NCBI GenBank assembly: GCA_034687125.1
Contig: JAQGBZ010000088.1
Coordinates: 62,001-126,000, forward strand
Reading direction: 5' to 3'
Length of the DNA stretch: 64,000 nucleotides
From: Neelides folsomi
Taxonomy: Eukaryota > Arthropoda > Collembola > Neelipleona > Neelidae
Under the pieces are notes generated by a model, which was not told the DNA's origin, did no database searches, and saw nothing but the letters and a program-made list of their open reading frames with translations. The number at the start of each line of letters is the position of its first letter. Position 1 is the first letter of the stretch. Of the stretch, positions 1 through 12,148 are shown piece after piece. Position numbers and translations under genes: made by a program.

Positions 1-3000
1 TTCCTCAGGATTGTAGAGCACCGTAGAGTTTAGCGGGTCGAGATAGGAGGATGTGGAGGTCCAAGGCGGGAAGCGGGTAGAAGGGAGCGGGGCTATGCGA
101 AGAATGGCCTCATGTTCAGAGAGGTTGAGGCGGGATGTGGAGCGCGAGGCCGCCCACAACTTCCTCAGCAGTTGGATTTGTATGGGTGGTGGCCCTTGTT
201 CAGGCAGCGGGAGCATGGGGAGTTCAGGCCCTCCAGGCTCGGGAGCTTCAACTCCTACGGATGAAAAACATGATTGCCCCTATTGTGGTCGAAACTTTTA
301 TTTGGATTCACCTGATATTCTCTTTAATGGGAGAACTCGGAGAAAAGAACTCGTATGGGGGAGGAATGAAAGGGGGCAATTTGGGGAATTTATCCGCCTC
401 TTCCCATCATCACCTCGAGTCCACTACTTTCCTCTCTCATGTGTGTGTGTGTGAATGTGGGGGGGGAAGGCGGGGGGAGGCGGAGCGGAAGGAAAGGGAG
501 GAGAAGAGATAGTTGAGAATCTCTGCTGTCCATTTGAGACCTCTTTCCTTCTATTGATTTCGCACGGCGTTGTTGACCCCAGGAGGAGAATGGCTGCAGG
601 TGGGCGGCGGGTTTACCATATCTATCATATGAGTGAACGTGGCGCAGAGGGAATCAATCTGCTCTTCAACTTTCACTCTCACTTCTCGCTGCTTCCCATT
701 TTCTCTCGGACCATAAACCTTTCATTACGATGATTTTTCTTTAGTTTATGACAGGACACTCGTCCAGGGGCCAAGGGAGCGAGCGGCAAGGAGATAATGG
801 AATTAGCAAGTTTGCTCCGGAGAGAAGTGGGCCGCGGAGGAGCCATGAAAATGAAATTATCCCTTTTCTCCTCCTCCTCCTCTTCCCCCTTGTTTTCGGG
901 CCAAGGAGGAATTTATGAAGAAGTGGAATCGGAACGAGGCGACTCTTTTTTGGGGAAAAATTCAAACTTTTGCATTACATTTCTTATTCATTCGAGTCTC
1001 TCGTCGTCCCCAGCCGAACTCCGTTCGCATAGTTAGTGAATCCATAAATAGATCTTGGGAATATGTGTAGGATATGGAATTGTTCATATTTTCATATATA
1101 ACTTAACTATATGTAAAGAATATGAGTGAGGAGAAGGAAAGTTTAACTCACGGGGAACGGCGGATCCAAGGGAGAGGGCGAGGAAGAGACAACCGCAGAC
1201 CCACTTTCTGTTGTCTTCCGCCTGTGAAGAAGAGAAACACTCAGTTAGGATCTCCCTCATTGAGAACACATTGAAGCGGGATTAATGGGTTACCCTCAAA
1301 GCCTCCCCCAACTATGGGCTCTATGCAAATGGGAGAGCAATGAGGAGCTAATGGGACACTTGACACTCGAAGGCTCATTAGAATTCTGGCCCTCGCCACA
1401 AAGTTGGGATGTGCGAAGGTTCTCACTTTCAAGTGTCCTTGCCGGACCGCCGAACTTCACCCAACTAGCGACGGGCCTCTTTGGCAAAGTATCGCATGGG
1501 AGGAAGCAGTTCATATTCTTCCAGTCTGTCAATATTTATTTTAACTTCCTCTCCGAGAGGAATTCGGAGCTCGGCAGAGCTCGGCAAGCCTTTCTTCAAA
1601 TACTTTTCCCCATTCAATTACCCACAAATGGAGATCCTTCCGAGGGTGACTCAAAACCAGGAGTCTCTCCATCGGCTTCCTCAACACCATTTATAAATTA
1701 TGGGGCACGCAAGGAGGAGGAAATCCCCAATTACTCAATGGCAGCCCGAGAATAATCGGTCCTATGACGGAGGCGGGAACCAACACACGTTTCAGAACCG
1801 CGCTTCTTCCCCATTGTCGCTTCTCAAGAGACCATTTGTGGGTCTTTGGAGTGGGATAATGATCTTCTCATTAAAGGAAGGGATCGATGAAAGATTGGCA
1901 ATCAGCAGGGGATCAATTCCAATATGACCATCTCGGAACTACGTCTTTCCAAAGGCATGCGAGCCATGTTGTCGGACATCATTGTAAATTTTTTCGAGTC
2001 ATTTACTTGATGTCTTCAAGACATTCCTTTCCATCCCTCTGCTACTGCCCAGAGAGCGGACGCGGAAGTATGCCGCGAGTCCCCATAACCGCAGATAGCT
2101 CTCCTTTACCCGCGGTGAGTATTTGAGCCCATGCTAACGCCCGTATTATTTCTCTCTCACACTCCTCCGTTGGCTTCCTTCCTTTGTTGGCTAATTCCAT
2201 TTTTGTGAGGAAGAGGAAGTTTTCCGGCTGAGAAGGCCCATTGAGGGCGAGAGTGAATTAAGGAGAATTAATGGGCTTCTCTCTCTCTCCTCACTTGGCT
2301 CGCCTTCCTCTTCTGCATAAATTGAGTGATGGGGAGACGGGGAGCCGGGCGGGGATACCCGGCGGAATAAATACTAAACTTTTGCCATTAGGGAAAATAT
2401 TTGCGGAATGTGTCTATTAGAAAGTCGAGAAGGCGGCGGATGAACCCCGCCGTTCGATCTTTTTGATTCCTCGGAGGGAAACAATGGATGGATCTCCATT
2501 TCCTCCGTTTCCTTGATTTATGGCCCGCCTATGCATATATCGCCCATGTGGGCTACCCGCTGTAGTCCAGGCGGGTTTGGAAAGTCATGGTTCGCATATA
2601 GCTAATGTGGTTCTATTCACCCGAGACGGCCGCCCCTCATTTCTCCTCGCATGGAGGAAGAGAGACGTAATGGGAGGTGAGTCAGGCGGCCGCCGCGTAA
2701 TTGGATTGGATAATTGAGAGCCTGGCGGGTCCCAGTGGCCCTTCACAATTTACGTCCTAACTCACTCACTTAACCCGTATGAAAGATCCTCAGGAGGATT
2801 GGCAGTCTTCGCAGAGAGCTTCTGAAGAGTCCGCCCATCCTTCATTTCATGTACTCTACATAATGCTGGATTAATGAATTCGCCGATGCTCCGCTTCGAC
2901 CATAGACAAGAAAGGAACGCTATATCTAAGGAGAGTCTAAGTATTTATTACTTTGGATATAGCGAATGAGAAAAGAAAGGCTCGTACGAAATTCGTGTGA

Positions 3001-4624
3001 GAGAAACTTGGCTGTCGTGAGGGAGATTTCTCCCATTGTGTGCTCCCTCCACTTTTTCTCTCGAACCTCCTCGACGTCCCGGAGGAGAAGAAAGGAACAA
3101 ACTTTTCTCATTTCTGATCCGCGGGGAAGGGAAATAATAAATAAATAGAAGTGAAGAATCCTCTTACCCCAAAATATATTAATGTGAATTACGATGAATT
3201 AAGAATTCTCATTCTCGCTTGAATTAACTAGGACAGAATCCAAATTGCTATACTTTATGTCCTTTCTATTATATCATTTCCTCTTCTACGACAATAGTTC
3301 CAAAGAGCCTTTCGCTGTATAAAGTAGTCATAAATATTACCTTTTGCCTAAATACCTCATGCATACATTTATGTAGCACATTCATGTTGGGAATTCGCAT
3401 TTTAGAATTGTGCTAATGTAGAGATACGTTGTGAGACGTTACTCAAGCGTACATTCGCTACTTGGTAATGTAATCTCCTCCCCCATACTTGGCTCATTTA
3501 GGAAACGTCTTTCCTTAATATATGGTACAAAGCATTGTCTGTTCCATTGTCCTTCTCTTTGGTTCTAAAAGCCAAAGCGAAATATTGTAAGAACAGAATC
3601 AACTATTCTAACAATCTTCACAAACTCTTTCAACTATTTTAGTTGGTTCCGAGAGGTGGAAACAGAGATGTGTCATAAGAGTAATAGGAGGAATGTTAAG
3701 TGTTTGAGGAATAAGTCCCTGGCTGGGGCGCACATGTTTCCGAGAATGTTACAAGAGATTTTAATACTTCCTTGTCCAACCTTATGCAAATGGAGAGTAC
3801 GTGAACGCAGGAGATTAGATTCAAACATAAGTGCATTATGTACATGAACAAATGGAGGAATCAAGTTAAGAATCTCTTATATCGACCGAGTTGCTAATGG
3901 TCTTTCTGGTCTCTCAATCCGCGGCGGGTATCGGAATGCCGAGAGGGTTGAATTTGCATCAGGTGGCATTCCTAGGCCAAGGGACCGCCAGGAACGAGAC
4001 CGGGCCGGGAGAAAGCTGAGGAATGCGGGATCAATAGACGTATACACACACAACTTACCTCCATCCTGGTGGGGCAGAGCGAGACGAAGATCAATGACAC
4101 TTTCAGCGAGCCTTCCGTCTGCAAACCGACTGAGGATGGGAATCCGCCCGACCGGGTGACTTTATACTCACGCCCATTCGGTAGAACCGGCCGCGCAGTC
4201 GCCCTTCCCCATCCCGCCTTCCAAATACCCGCCTCGCCCCTTATCTCCCGGGTTGAGCGATCTTTGAGGGTCATTAAAAGGAGATAATCCTTGATGTCAT
4301 ACTGGAGATTGTTGAGGGTCGAAGCAAGGCGGCCGGAACTCCCGGCCTGATGAAGGGGAAATACCTTCGTTCTCTTGTAAAGAGTGGAGAGGAGAATATT
4401 AGGGAAGAGAAATGAGAAAAGTTGGGGTGCTTGCTCAGCGCCAATTCTTGAAATCTCCTCTTTTCCCACTCTCCCACGTGGGTTGGCCCTCGACCTTCTC
4501 GCAAAGAATTTCAGGGACGTTTGGCAAAACTCTTGCTCCACAATTAACACTTTTGCAATTCGAGCTAATCACTTGATAGACTTGTAGTTAAATAGTTAAT
4601 ACTCACACTGTTTAAGACGAGGCA
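1..4624. other. Gene-free GC-rich stretch upstream of the SMYD gene
   Basis: No open frame here shows a recognisable domain, and none has splice sites that link it to another coding segment. The longest frames (53-454 and 1285-1755 on the plus strand, 3972-4550 on the minus strand) have no family signature. The stretch is GC-rich with purine- or pyrimidine-rich runs, a CT run near 2280 and a short GT run near 440. It may be intergenic DNA or an intron of a gene lying outside the window. Confidence 0.5.
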
Positions 4625-7600
4625 ATGAATGGAGTTTTAAATTGTGATAGCGGAGTGATCAAGGCCGGCACGGTCCTCATTACATGTAAACCATTCATTG
4701 CGGCCCTGTCGAAGGAATTCACAAATAAAGCCTGTGATTTCTGCTTCAAAAGGTATGAAATATTTTGATATAAATATTTACAATTCGGAGGAGTTCATTA
4801 ATAATTCGGATCTAAATAAAGTGTAGATCTTGACTGGATCTGTTTTTCTTTATTCTCGTTGCTTCATCCTCTCTCTGTCGTTCTTCCTTTTTAATATTTG
4901 ATAAATGCATTCAATTTCCATACACTCCCCATTTCTGAAACTTCCATCTCAGCCAATTTGTGTAATCGTTTTGCACTTTTCCTGGTCCACGTAATCTTAG
5001 GGCTGTCAATTTGATTGTCGTTTTAAATTATGCATATTTTTCATTCCCCTCTTCCCAAGAATTCGAGGTTCGTTCGAGATCATCTCAACCCACTTCTCAT
5101 TTCGTATTAATGTTGGTACTTATGCAGGGCCTTGTTTGCAATCATAATCAAAATAATGTGTATGCAATTTTCCATTTAATCTCCGACGAGTGAAATTGTT
5201 TTGTTTTAATTAAATTTAATTAATTAAACTCGTAATTTTAATTAAAAGCTCTATTTAAAATAAATTATTTAATGTCGAATGTGGTGGATTGATTAGTGAT
5301 CAAATTCACGCGTCTTAATGTTAGTATTGAATTTGATCTTTATTATTAAAGCTGGTAAAGATAGATAATATTTATAATTTAATTGAGAATCGATATTGAC
5401 CCCAAACTGTCTTCTTTTCAAATATATAATTCATTTTCCTATTCTTTATCAAGAAAATAATAAGAAAACACTTTTACTTTGATACTAGACACCTGCCCAT
5501 GTTTTGATAATTAGGGTATTTCATTTATTATTTGACAATCCGATTTTTCAACATGTCAATGCTCTCATTTCTGCACATGCGAAGGATGGATAAGTATTAC
5601 ACGCTTCGTGTTTATTATGAGTGTTTAAACTCTCTCTGGATATAATTGCACATAATTGAGCCCTTGATTGGAAGAGAAGGATTCGAGAAATTGTTTATTT
5701 TATTTAAAATGTCTTTTTAAAAAAAATCCTATGCTAATGCATGCAAATTTTCACGTTGGTAACTCATTTTAATAAATTTTCAAGATCCTAATCCTTCTCT
5801 TCTAATAAACAGCTCAATTAACGACTTATCTTAATTAAATGCAAATTTAATCTATCAATCATTGTGATTCAGCTTGTAGTCGAACACAATGGAGTTAAAT
5901 ATTTTAATCCGTTTATCCTATTTCAAGTTAATTTATCAGCCTTTAGTAATGTGTATGCAAAATATTCCAACTGTTAGACTATTGATAATCCCCTCTATTA
6001 TAAAAGGGTAGCAATAATTAATTTGCACAATCAACATCTATCCTGTCTACTTTGGGGATTTTGAATTAAAAATACTCATTATTCGGAATCATACTAAAAT
6101 AGTGCCTTTTGGCATACAATCAGAGACTCATTTCATCCTGCATGTCTTCAGGAGCTTTTACTGGAAAATTTCGTTCCGGATTCGAAATTTTTTTCTCATT
6201 GAAAAAATTATTAATATTTAATTCAGTTTATTTATTTTTTTAAATCTCCAAGAGCAATTTTATTAATTTCATTAGATTTTCACAGTAAAATTATTTAAAA
6301 TGAACGGAATGCACTTGGAGATTTAAAAAATCAATAAGTCGTTCACTTTTATAATAAAATTATTTTTCTAAAAAGTTAAATATTTAATTAAATCTTCAGT
6401 GCCTGTGTGTAGAATGGTAGTTAAGAGGGGGACAGAAGTGGAACGGAGGGGGTTTACAGGGGGAATTTAGAATAAGTACGGATAAATTAATCGGATCGTC
6501 TCCAAGGGTGCTTGATACAATGTGATCTTACACCCACGGTTTTGATGGTTACCACGTTTTTGTGGGATACCGTTACTCGATGGGATACCGGCAAAGGGTG
6601 GACTCGTCGGGACGACGGATCCAATAATTAACTTTACCCAAATAATAGTGTGCTTAAGGATGGTCCGATCGGAATGGGATTTGCATTAATCGATTCTCAG
6701 ATATCCAACGGAGTGCCCTCAATAAAGCACCCTAACCCTCACGGTTCTCGAGTTATTCACCGACAAAGTCGAAATTTCGGTTCTTCGGGGGGAGGAGTTT
6801 CGACGTTTTTTTTGAAATTTGAAAAAGTTGTCGAGTTAATTTATTATATTCAATCTGTGGTTACTCGAAGGCATTTGAAGGGTCAAATGTAGTGAAATGG
6901 AAAATATTTCTAAAAAGTCGACGAGTTTATTTATTAAATTTCTACAAGTTACTAATGAATTTATTAAAATTAATCAAATGATGGAGAAAATGAAATTTTA
7001 TTGGAAAATTGGTAAGTTTGTTTATTAAATTGTCAAATGTAGCCAATGAGTTTATTTAAACGGGATACTATTTAAATTTCCTAATGTTTCAATTTTTATT
7101 AAAACGCCGAACTGATTTACAACTTTTTTTACATAATATTCCAGCCACTAATAAGTGATCCGTATGTGACGGGGACGGGTGACCCTAGCTAATTGTGATA
7201 CCATTACAAAATAGGTTATTAATAGCGGGTCAAAGGTCGCTTATGTGATGGTGATATTATGATAATCGTAGTTGATAGACTCACTGGTAATATAATGGGA
7301 AAGTCATACCACGGCAGTAGTTGAGATGCTGAATATTATTAATGATCGGCGTCAAAGGTAACAAATCCACCATTGACAGGTAAACAGACTGAGCAATTAG
7401 TGCGATCGAATTTGAATAAAACGCCAAATACTTAGAATTTATAACTTTTACACATTTACTACACTATTAATTTGATCCGTATGTGACGGGTGACCTTGGT
7501 AATTGCGATATCATTAAAAAATGGGTTATCGATAGCCGGTCATTTATGGGATACACATATTATGATAACCGTACTTGGTTGATACTCATTGGTAAATTGG

Positions 7601-9984
7601 AAATTAAGGTAGGAATACGAATTATTATTATATTTAGACGGATATTCCAATTATTCAGTAACCTGTCTCGGATAAACGGGTTACCGGTATTAGAATAACC
7701 GCGATTACGGGATCCTAATATCCTAATATCCACCCATTGAGTGACCCGTAGGTTACGGGTGACCGGCTCGTTCTTAATAAATTGGGAGTAAACAAGTATT
7801 TAGAGTAGCTTGCACGCCATTTTCTCTTTACAAATAATTTATCGCTTGACAAATTAGACAATAAATTATGAGAATGGTGACGAATAAGCCTTAAAAGGCT
7901 TTCTTCTCGGTCATAATGGTAAGAGGATTTGATGGAGCTGACACTATAATGAATGGACAGTGGGGAGGAGCTGTCACGATGTGGCGGGTGCAAATTAGTT
8001 CAATACTGCGATCGACTATGTCAAAAGAAAGGGTGGTCGGACGGACATCTCCTCGAGTGCCACGTGTTCAAAGAGATGGGGATTGTCTGCACGCCCTTTG
8101 CCCGGATCCTCCTTAGAGCAATTATCAAAATTGAGGTGAGGAGAAATTAACTTCATCTAATATTCAAGCTCTCATAATAATTTAGTAAATGGCGGTAATT
8201 AAATAAGAGGCATCTAACCTCGCTAATTTATTCATTAGTCGAAACGTGACTACAAAGACATGGTTTCTCCGAAAATCAATCGCAGGTTCAAAGATCTCGT
8301 CTCTCGTAAGCCTAATTAAATCAATTAAAACATCTAATTAATTAAATTCGCGCACTTCCCATTTGGTCCAATGTCCATTTCCCTTATTTAATCTCCTTAC
8401 TTTTTTAATTGACTAGATTACACTGACATTAAGGAGAATCCAAGTAAAATGGAAATTGTGTTCGCGATGGGCAAAGTAGTGGAGTCATTTTTAAAAAGGC
8501 AAAAGGAAAGTCATGAACGAATCGTAATGCCCAATCAAGTGCAGCTCATTGGAATTTGCGGACGGGTAATTTATCTATTATCCAGTAGACCACTTTCGCT
8601 TTTATAGATACAAAGTGTTTTATTAAAATATCCATTTACTCCATTTCTCTTCATGGTCTGGATTTGAAAGGTGAAATTTTGAATTAGTTGATGGTGAATT
8701 CGTTCAATGTGTTGGACGGGGATTTTCAGCAAATCGGAACAGCTCTATATCTGGGTGCGTCAATATTTGACCACTCTTGCGAGCCGCTGGCGGCAGCAAC
8801 ATTTGAAGCTAATACAATTTTTGTCCGCAACATTGTCGATCTTCCTGCAAACTTCCCCATTGATAAAGTGACGATCAGCTACAGGTACATACAAAGCAAA
8901 TTGTGTTTATTTAGTATGAGCAGTGTAGCCCACTTTTCGTTAGAAAACCTAACTTAGGGTTTGGGAATAAAGACGTATACTTAGGGCAGGGTTTGTAAAG
9001 TAATCCGAAAAGGGAACATTGGAGAGTTTTAAATATTTAATATGCTAACGTGTAACAGGGAGACAATCCGTCCTTCAGCTCTTCGAATCGCGGAGTTGCG
9101 AGATTCCTATTTCTTCGACTGCCTTTGCCCCCGATGTTCAGAACGGAAATTGGACCGGGAGATGAGTTCCGTGTGCTGCGAGCAATGTGGATCTGAGGTC
9201 CCGACCCATTTCCATCAAATCCATTAAATAATTGAGTGAAGATTGGCAGGTAGTGGTTGGAGAGAAGTGCGGGCGGTGCGGGCGCGAGCTCGAGGAATCT
9301 TACGTGGCCCGTCTTCAAGAGGCAACTGACATGATGACTGCCAAAATGTCTGAGATGAGCTCCGTGACGTGTGAGATTTTGACAAATTGCTCTCTCCCTT
9401 ATAACTTCATCATTATTAACTCACGGGAGCTATGTAAGGGTGCATTATTATTATATACTAACTCTCGCCCTCGTTCAGACATCGACTTGTGCGAAACGTG
9501 TCTGTCAGTCATGGAGTCTCTCCGGTTCTCTCAGACCCATTGGCTCAACATGGGTATGGCTTCCCTGGCGTTCGATGCCTCCATCGACCTACAACGATTC
9601 GAGAAAGCTTACCCATACGGCCTCTTGGCCCTCAAGGGATACAGGTAATGGAAAGGGAGTTCGAATCCTACTCAATCCCTTACTGGGTTTCCAGGGCATT
9701 GAGACCATCTTTCACCATTTACTAAACGTCAGGCCGAATGGCCCCCCGTCTTCTTTCCTCATTACCACTTTCTTCTGTGTCGCAGGAAGTATTTGTCGCC
9801 TTTCCACCCAGCCCTTGGAATTTTAAGCTTGAAGGTCTCCAAGCTCGCGTGGTTCCTCGGGAAAAATGAAGACGCGAAAAGGTTCCTTGTCGAGGCCAAA
9901 AGGATTATAGACATTACCCATGGGGCCAAATCAAGTCTTGGTGTTTTCTCCGTCGCTCCGCTCCTCGCCGAAATGTGCATTTGA
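4625..9984 (+). CDS. SET and MYND domain protein, SMYD3-like lysine methyltransferase
   Basis: Predicted protein-lysine N-methyltransferase using S-adenosylmethionine. Exons: 4625-4752, 7961-8135, 8239-8305, 8417-8565, 8688-8884, 9059-9197, 9250-9370, 9479-9644, 9786-9984; total 446 residues, a normal SMYD length. Exon 1 gives the N-terminal SET strand (KAGTVLITCKPF) and the first MYND cysteines (CDFCFK). Exon 2 completes the zinc finger (SRCGGCKLVQYC, then CQKKGW and H/C). Exon 5 holds the SET core with DHSCEP at the usual NHSC position. Exon 6 holds the post-SET cysteines (FDCLCPRC). The last exons form the TPR-like C-terminal lobe ending around DITHG. An in-frame TAA at 4613 fixes the ATG. 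AATAAA overlaps the stop codon. The catalytic-motif Asn is replaced by Asp. SMYD3 is the closest subtype by eye, but SMYD1/2 are not excluded. Confidence 0.9.
4753..7960 (+). other. Large first intron of the SMYD gene, AT-rich, with decayed repeats
   Basis: This 3,208-bp intron has a GTATGA donor and an ACAG acceptor. It joins phase 2 to phase 2, restoring a Ser codon between the two halves of the MYND finger. The interior is AT-rich and holds no coding exon I could find. The 3' third contains a degenerate tandem duplication, listed separately. Confidence 0.75.
7097..7775. repeat. Decayed tandem repeat, about 316-bp unit, two to three copies
   Basis: The motif TGATCCGTATGTGACGGG occurs near 7156 and near 7473. 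Similar flanks surround each copy: AAAACGCC about 55 bp upstream, then GGGTGACC, a TAATTG(T/C)GATA segment, GGTTAT..GATAGC, and TTATGATAA(T/C)CGTA downstream. A third partial copy begins near 7738 (GTGACCCGTAGGTTACGGGTGACC). Copies are diverged by indels and substitutions. The source element is unknown; it could be a satellite remnant or an old transposon. Confidence 0.6.
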
Positions 9985-10117
9985 ATAAATCTTGATCCTT
10001 TCACTCATTCTCTTTGAGCATGTTTAGGGCTGAGATGGAAATGGTCCCTTTACTCCCCTCATTTATTCATTCTTTGTATGGTTCTCTCCCAGTTCAACTT
10101 CCTGAACCTGGTTCCCC

Positions 10118-12062
10118 ATGCGGAGGATGAGTCGATTGGTGGGGCAGGCCAAGCTTTTGGAGCAGCTCAAGAACAACGATGAGCTTTGCAAGACTGCAAG
10201 GTCGCAAGGAAAGTTTCTCTTATTCTTTCGCGGACGACTGTTGTGGGGAGAAACGGCCGGAAAAGACGGACCATTGTGGACTCTGCTCTCCTCAATTCCC
10301 AAAACTTTGTACGTGGTCGAGGACTCTGCAGTTCTCGTCGACACTGAGATCAACGAGACTCCATTGTTCGCCTGCCCAGTGTCATCCGAGTTGGCTGGCG
10401 AGGAATTGAGGGGGCGATTTGTGGATATCCGAAGGAGTCTGTTCATCCTTGGAGCCCGAGATGCAGAGCTGGTCTCACGGGTGAGTGGGAAAGTTGGGTA
10501 ATCCCCTGGAGGAGGTGATACAGTCTCTGAAGTTAGATATAAGGACCGATTTCAGCCTACTTTCACCATGCTTCATCCTGCTCTCACCATACTTTATCTC
10601 CTATTAAACAAACTTTGGCCCACTTACACCCCTCCTTAGAGAGTCCCAAAGCTTTGCTCGACCCTTTTACACCATCGGAAAGGATTGGCAGGCCCTATAG
10701 AACTACCTTGATGGTCTCAAACAGCATTATGTAAGATGTCTGACGACTTTTAGGGCTACTCGCTCCTGAGTTGGCACGAGAAAATGTCCTTTTGTCCCTC
10801 CTGCAAGTCTCCGCTCATCCGGAACGTGAGTGGGAGTGTGAGGTATTGCAGCGGGGATTGCTCAGTCAAGAGACAACGGCATTTCTACCCACCTATAGCA
10901 CCCGTTGCCATCACGCGGGTCGTGGACGCGACCGGGGAGCGGGCTCTCCTTGTGCGACAGGTTCCCTATATTATTAATTGTGTGGGCATATGTATATCCT
11001 ACATTTAACTAACTAAATACATAAGATAAGAAGTTGTTGGGTTTCTCATGCAGCCGCAGCATCCGAGAGGAATGTTCTCATGCATAGCCGGCTTCATCGA
11101 GTCTGGTGAGAGGTGGGGAGGTTCGCGAAGGAATGCTTACCATTTGTTATCAAGGAGAAAGCTTGGAATCCACGGTCGTGCGGGAAGTTGCGGAGGAGAC
11201 TGGCGTGGCCGTGGAGTGTATCCAGTACTTTGGGTCCCAAACGTGGCCGCTGCCCCAGTCGTCCCTCATGCTCGGCTGCACAGCCATCGCCATGGAAAGC
11301 GACCACGTAAGCCCTTAATCCAACCCGCTCGACCATAAGCCACAAAGTCCGGCTATCGCGGAGTTGATTCGCATATTCTCTCTGCATACTCCGGCAAACT
11401 CCACCCTCGACCAACTTCCTTTAAAACCCCTCAAAAATGGATTACGGACTTACGGAAGATGATTTCCTACAACTTTTATTTTCCAATATATATGAATAGA
11501 TTGATTTGTAGATTGTAAAGGTTTCGGGAAAGAATATAAATCGAGGGCTTTTATGGCCATGTCAAGTGCGTCGTAAGTACGTAATCCAGTAGGTCGAGAA
11601 GTATAGACTCTTTTGATACACTTCACAACTCACAAGTTTATTACTTGATATATTACTACTGCGTTCTAACTTACCCTGTATAAAATGTGTATATATTTAC
11701 ACACTCACTCAGTCTCTCCTAGTCAAAATGGAAGTGGAAGAGAGCAAACGGCTCTCTTCAACCCATCTGGATTCTATAGGAGTTCCTTGAGAGTTGTTGA
11801 TTGAGTTACTCGAAATTTGTTATTAGAAAAGAGTTTGTCCCCATTTTAGGAATTGGACGTCGATCATTTGGAACTTGAGGACGCTCGATGGTTCACAAAA
11901 GAGGAGGTTCAAGGAGCTTTGGACCGAGTTCGAGAGAACCCAGGGCTCTTGATTCAAAATGAAGAGAAGCTCCTACTCGTTCCACCCAGAGGAGCAATTG
12001 CCTTTAATCTTCTCTCAGACTGGGTCAAGCCTCTAACGAAACTCTCCCCTTACCCGGTGTAA
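10118..12062 (+). CDS. NUDT13: NUDT13-like Nudix hydrolase (NAD(P)H pyrophosphatase type)
   Basis: Exons 10118-10480, 10754-10960, 11054-11105, 11155-11306 and 11850-12062; 328 residues against about 350 in vertebrate NUDT13. In that family the enzyme hydrolyses NAD(P)H-type dinucleotides, probably in mitochondria. Visible features: the N-terminal domain ending in the conserved [14 protein letters not shown] stretch; a zinc-ribbon-like CPSC followed by CSGDC; the segment [13 protein letters not shown]; and a full Nudix box ([20 protein letters not shown], then TG) assembled across an exon junction. The [12 protein letters not shown] motif that follows is typical of the NADH-pyrophosphatase subgroup. 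The intron between exons 3 and 4 is only 49 bp. ATG at 10118 is the first usable start; a second lies at 10127. The gene begins 133 bp after the SMYD stop. AATAAA signals lie at 12067 and 12088. Confidence 0.9.
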
Positions 12063-12066
12063 AATG

Positions 12067-12110
12067 AATAAATGAATGGGAAAGTGGAATAAAAGCACCG
12101 GATTTTTATT
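12067..12110. terminator. Opposed polyadenylation signals of NUDT13 (+) and TYW4 (-)
   Basis: Plus-strand AATAAA occurs at 12067-12072 and 12088-12093, just after the NUDT13 stop. Minus-strand AATAAA (TTTATT on plus) lies at 12105-12110, downstream of the TYW4 stop at 12149. The 86 bp between the two stop codons must hold both 3' UTRs, so the transcripts probably overlap at their tails. Confidence 0.55.
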
Positions 12111-12148
12111 TATAAAATCAGTTCCTCATAGATGACATAGGTTAGTTT

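Noticed and set aside
53-454. Open frame with a CPYCGR zinc-finger-like string
   Set aside because: No paired His/Cys follow the CxxC, no splice donor lies nearby and no family match is visible. Probably chance in GC-rich DNA.
3972-4550. 192-codon minus-strand frame
   Set aside because: No domain, signal peptide or compositional signature, and it has no linked exons. It sits in the GC-rich gene-free stretch, where long chance frames are expected.
9655-9680. GTTCGAATCC resembling a tRNA T-loop
   Set aside because: The flanking bases do not pair as a T stem and no acceptor or anticodon arm fits; it lies in a SMYD intron.
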